From Bacteroidales bacterium (GTDB taxonomy: Bacteria > Bacteroidota > Bacteroidia > Bacteroidales > Bacteroidaceae), in the NCBI GenBank assembly GCA_022772475.1, contig JALEZQ010000068.1, forward strand, positions 1 through 45,485: DNA of 45,485 bases, read 5' to 3'. Below, in pieces: positions 42,998-45,485 of this stretch. Each line of letters starts with the position of its first letter. Positions within the stretch are counted from its first letter, which is position 1. A model generated the notes under the pieces. It did no database searches. It had not been told where the DNA came from and saw nothing but the letters and a program-made list of their open reading frames with translations. Position numbers and translations under genes: made by a program.

Positions 42998-44347
42998 ATG
43001 GGAAATCCTAAAGCCTTTCTCACCGTTCCCCGACAGGAAGCCGGCTACCGCCCCATCCACGAACGCATCACCGACTTTGGCGAGGTGGAACAGACCCTCA
43101 ATACCGGAGCACGCAAACTCCAAGCCTCGCGCTGCATGGACTGCGGCGTGCCCTTCTGCCACTGGGCCTGCCCCCTGGGCAACCGCCCGCCCGAATTTCA
43201 GGACGCCGTGTTCCGCGGCGAATGGCGCGAAGCCTACGACATCCTCACTGCCACCAACGACTTCCCCGAGTTTACCGGACGCATCTGCCCCGCGCTGTGC
43301 GAGAAGAGTTGCGTGCTCAACCTGAGCATGCACGCTCCCGTCACCACGCGCGAGAACGAGGCCGCCATCATCGAGGCGGCCTTCCGCGAGGGCTATGTCA
43401 CGCCGCACACCTATCCGCGCTGCGGACAGCGTGTGGCCGTCATCGGTGCCGGACCGGCCGGACTGGCAGCGGCCAACCAACTCAACCGCCGCGGCTACGA
43501 CGTGACGGTCTTTGATAAGAACGAGGCGCCGGGCGGACTGCTCCGCTATGGCATACCCAACTTCAAACTGCATAAGCGCGTCATCGACCGCCGCATCCGG
43601 CTGATGGAGGAAGAGGGCATCACCTTCACCATGAACACGCCCATCGACGAGGACCACCTGCCCGAGGGCTACGACGCCTGGTGCATCTGCACCGGCACCC
43701 CCACGGCGCGCGACCTCAACGTGCCCGGCCGCGACCTGAAGGGCGTCCACTTCGCCCTCGAACTGCTGGCGCAGCAAAACCGCGTCCTGGCCGGCCAGAC
43801 CTTCAGCAAGGCCGAGCGCGTCACGGCCAACGGCAAGCACGTGCTGGTCATCGGCGGCGGAGATACGGGGAGCGACTGCATCGGTACCAGCCACCGGCAG
43901 GGTGCACAGAGCGTGACGCAGATTGAGATCATGCCCAAGCCGCCCGTCGGCACCAATCCCGCCACGCCCTGGCCGCAGTGGCCCGTGGTGCTCAAGACCA
44001 GCAGCAGCCACGAGGAGGGATGCGAGCGCCGCTGGTGTCTGACCACCAACCGCTTCATCGGCGACAGCAAGGGCCATCTGACCGGCGCCGAGGTGGAGGA
44101 GGTGGAGTGGCTGCCCAACCCCGACGGTGGCCGCCCCATCATGAAGCCTACGGGCAAGAAGGAGGTCATCAAGGCCGACATCGTCTTCCTGGCCATGGGC
44201 TTCCTGCGCCCCGAACAGAAGGCGCGTCCCGAGGGCGTCTTTGTGGCCGGCGATGCCGCCACAGGCGCCAGTCTGGTGGTGCGCTGCATCGCCGGTGGTC
44301 GCAAGGCGGCTGCCGACATTGACGCCTACTTGAGCAGCCGACGCTGA
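42998..44347 (+). CDS. gltD: Glutamate synthase small subunit
   Basis: GltD takes electrons from NADPH and passes them to GltB. The 449-residue protein has the cysteine clusters CMDCGVPFCHWACPLGN near 47 and CPALCEKSC near 98 for 4Fe-4S centres, the FAD-binding GAGPAGLAAANQL near 150, the NADPH-binding VIGGGDTGSDC near 285 and the closing VFVAGDAATGASLVVRCIAG. It forms an operon with gltB. Termination is unclear; a GC-rich hairpin lies 75 nt downstream. Confidence 0.97.
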   Translation: MGNPKAFLTVPRQEAGYRPIHERITDFGEVEQTLNTGARKLQASRCMDCGVPFCHWACPLGNRPPEFQDAVFRGEWREAYDILTATNDFPEFTGRICPALCEKSCVLNLSMHAPVTTRENEAAIIEAAFREGYVTPHTYPRCGQRVAVIGAGPAGLAAANQLNRRGYDVTVFDKNEAPGGLLRYGIPNFKLHKRVIDRRIRLMEEEGITFTMNTPIDEDHLPEGYDAWCICTGTPTARDLNVPGRDLKGVHFALELLAQQNRVLAGQTFSKAERVTANGKHVLVIGGGDTGSDCIGTSHRQGAQSVTQIEIMPKPPVGTNPATPWPQWPVVLKTSSSHEEGCERRWCLTTNRFIGDSKGHLTGAEVEEVEWLPNPDGGRPIMKPTGKKEVIKADIVFLAMGFLRPEQKARPEGVFVAGDAATGASLVVRCIAGGRKAAADIDAYLSSRR

Positions 44348-44422
44348 CAACGGCTGCGGGTCAGCCACTCCCCACGCCTTGCCCCGCCCTTTCTCATGCC
44401 TCAGTGGACACCTGTCATACTA

Positions 44423-44475
44423 ACGACGGCCCCCTTTCGCCATGCTCGCAGTGTATGCCGAAAGGGGGCCGCCGT
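44423..44475. terminator. Long GC-rich inverted repeat after gltD
   Basis: A 17-bp stem with one mismatch (ACGACGGCCCCCTTTCG 44423-44439 with its near complement 44459-44475) has a 19-nt loop. It could end the gltBD transcript, but no T-run follows. Confidence 0.55.
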
Positions 44476-44503
44476 ATGTCAGCATCATGCCTATCGCAAC
44501 GAC

Positions 44504-44622
44504 GGTGTGTCATAATGGCCAATCTGCTGCGTTGCTATCGTCTTCGGGCTTGGTCATGTACTTCAGTACACTCCCGGCGCCCTCATCCTCAGCGCCTTGC
44601 ATCTTAACCATTCTGACACACC
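44504..44622. mobile_element. 119-bp MITE-like element
   Basis: GGTGTGTCATAATGG (44504-44518) and CCATTCTGACACACC (44608-44622) form terminal inverted repeats differing at one position. The GGTGTGTCA end is the same as in the 19025-19401 element. It holds no gene. Just to its right, 44629-44672 has further GTGTGCGTCAAAA / TTTTGACACACCC ends, pointing to nested or decayed insertions. Confidence 0.7.
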
Positions 44623-44816
44623 TTTGCGTGTGCGTCAAAATTTGCATTTTGACACACCCTCATCTTGATACAGCGGGGTGTTGGTTGGCTTCCTTCTTTT
44701 TGTCCATGGTGCCCCGTAAATATGCTCATCCGACCCTATGATGACCTTGCGAGAGGAGACTATATCACTTCACGTTGTGTGCAATCGTTTCCTATCGTCG
44801 CCCATTTGGACGGCGA

Positions 44817-45053
44817 AAACTTTAGGAAAGATTAACGGTCTGCGGGCGCCAACAACGCCTGTGGGCGCTCGAAAAGACGGTCACCCAAACAGAAAACACT
44901 ACTTGGGCGACTGTGTTTACGGTCGCCCAAGTAGTAAAAACGGTCGCCCAAACCGTAAAGCCGGCCTAATGGGCAATAAAAAAGAGACCCCGAGAGGTCC
45001 CTTCCTATATCTGCACTGCAAAGATAATACAAATTAAGCCGAAATGCAAATCG
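44817..45053 (-). other. Orphan promoter-terminator cassette with GGGCGAC repeats (copy 2)
   Basis: On the minus strand GGCGATTTGCATTTCG is followed by TATCTTTG (45026-45019), then a hairpin with AAGGGACC/GGTCTCTT (about 45003-44982) and six T's. One pair is G-U only in the minus-strand RNA and would be A-C in the plus-strand RNA, which supports minus-strand transcription. Then come four GGGCGAC-type motifs in both orientations (44880-44965) and the end CCGTTAATCTTTCCTAAAG (about 44838-44820). Copy 1 is at 32632-32880. It too lies between convergent genes. The rest of 44673-45163 has no gene I can support. Confidence 0.7.
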
Positions 45054-45163
45054 CCCTCTGCCGCCACTTTTCTGAGAAGTAGTAGGTTGGGAAGCGAGAG
45101 TTTTCTTTCATCCCGAACAGCCCGGGCTCTTCCCTTTATTCTCCCGGCACCTACTTGGGAACA

Positions 45164-45485
45164 TTACTTCACGAGAACCCTCTTTCCATTGCATATATAA
45201 ATACCTCTGGGCAGTGACGAAGCACGTTTTGCCGAAACCTTTCGTCCACTGACATCGTAGATGCAACCTGCTGACGATTTGCCAGCACTGGGAATGGAGA
45301 TGGATGATGGAATATTACTGCCGGAAAGAAGAAAGCCGCCACCACCCTCTGGTGTAAGGCACGAAAGTGTGTATGCCGCACCGCCTATTTCCTCAATGCG
45401 TATTATACCTGCACGGACGGAACAAACTGCAGTGGAAAAATCCACGTCAAGATTATCTATCTTCAAGTCAGGCATCTCAACCACA
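45164..45485 (-). CDS. C-terminal part of a secreted protein with a sorting-domain-like end (partial)
   Basis: The frame runs off the right edge of the window; 106 residues are seen. The end has IYDVSGRKV, then LPRGIYICNGKRVLVK, which matches the short C-terminal sorting domain (type IX-like) common in Prevotella and relatives. The part before it (LSCLTPEGGGGFLLSGSNIP) is a linker rich in Gly and Ser. The main domain lies outside the window, so its function cannot be given. Confidence 0.7.
   Translation of the reverse strand, partial: VVEMPDLKIDNLDVDFSTAVCSVRAGIIRIEEIGGAAYTLSCLTPEGGGGFLLSGSNIPSSISIPSAGKSSAGCIYDVSGRKVSAKRASSLPRGIYICNGKRVLVK

Noticed and set aside
44423-44475. Rho-independent terminator with high confidence
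   Set aside because: The stem is strong but no T-run follows in either direction, so it is only listed as a possible terminator.

Overview
The window looks like a chromosomal segment of a fairly GC-rich member of the Bacteroidales, most likely Prevotellaceae or a close relative. This rests on the Bacteroidetes -7 promoter element (TAnnTTTG) before many genes, the near absence of Shine-Dalgarno sequences except at two ribosomal genes, and typical Bacteroidales families: DUF4270 lipoprotein, an N-terminal-only starch synthase next to panC, carboxypeptidase-regulatory/plug/barrel proteins, a type IX-like C-terminal sorting domain, and the 445-residue GdhA. The genus is inferred, not proven.

Layout. 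1-1078 holds a 121-bp tandem repeat array and degenerate repeats, then the rpsF promoter. 1079-6822 (+) carries rpsF-rpsR-rplI, truA, a membrane-anchored nucleotide-sugar 4,6-dehydratase and gdhA. 6950-12504 (-) carries a lipoprotein, lptD and a FadL/OmpP1-like porin. 12541-13202 holds gene remnants. 13303-25411 is an accessory block bounded by two direct copies of a 231-bp segment (tRNA-Arg, its promoter and the 3' end of a nucleotidyltransferase gene). Inside it are an ECF sigma/putative anti-sigma/secreted protein group with an outer-membrane barrel, a MITE-like element, a second barrel encoded on the opposite strand with a lipocalin-like secreted protein and a membrane-bound HTH regulator, and a toxin-antitoxin pair whose toxin has an in-frame stop. 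25349-28761 (-) carries the intact nucleotidyltransferase, the DUF4270 lipoprotein and the starch-synthase-like protein. 29121-32365 (+) carries panC, panD, a ComF-like phosphoribosyltransferase and mnmA. 33030-38167 (-) carries class II aldolase and a three-gene O-acylation operon (two SGNH hydrolases plus an MBOAT). 38429-44347 (+) carries gltB-gltD. The right end has small mobile repeats and the 3' part of a secreted protein gene.

How the parts fit. The housekeeping genes cover ribosome assembly, tRNA modification, glutamate metabolism (GdhA, GltBD), pantothenate synthesis (PanC, PanD) and envelope building (LptD, dehydratase, MBOAT/SGNH). The accessory block is rich in envelope sensing: a sigma/anti-sigma pair and a transmembrane one-component regulator each sit next to an outer-membrane barrel gene.

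The least ordinary signals are: the direct-repeat-bounded block; a six-copy, 11-bp-phased TTGGCAA array between the regulator and its presumed target operon; a regulator whose extracytoplasmic domain resembles the neighbouring secreted protein; two orphan promoter-plus-terminator cassettes between convergent genes; and strong Shine-Dalgarno sequences before rpsR and rplI.
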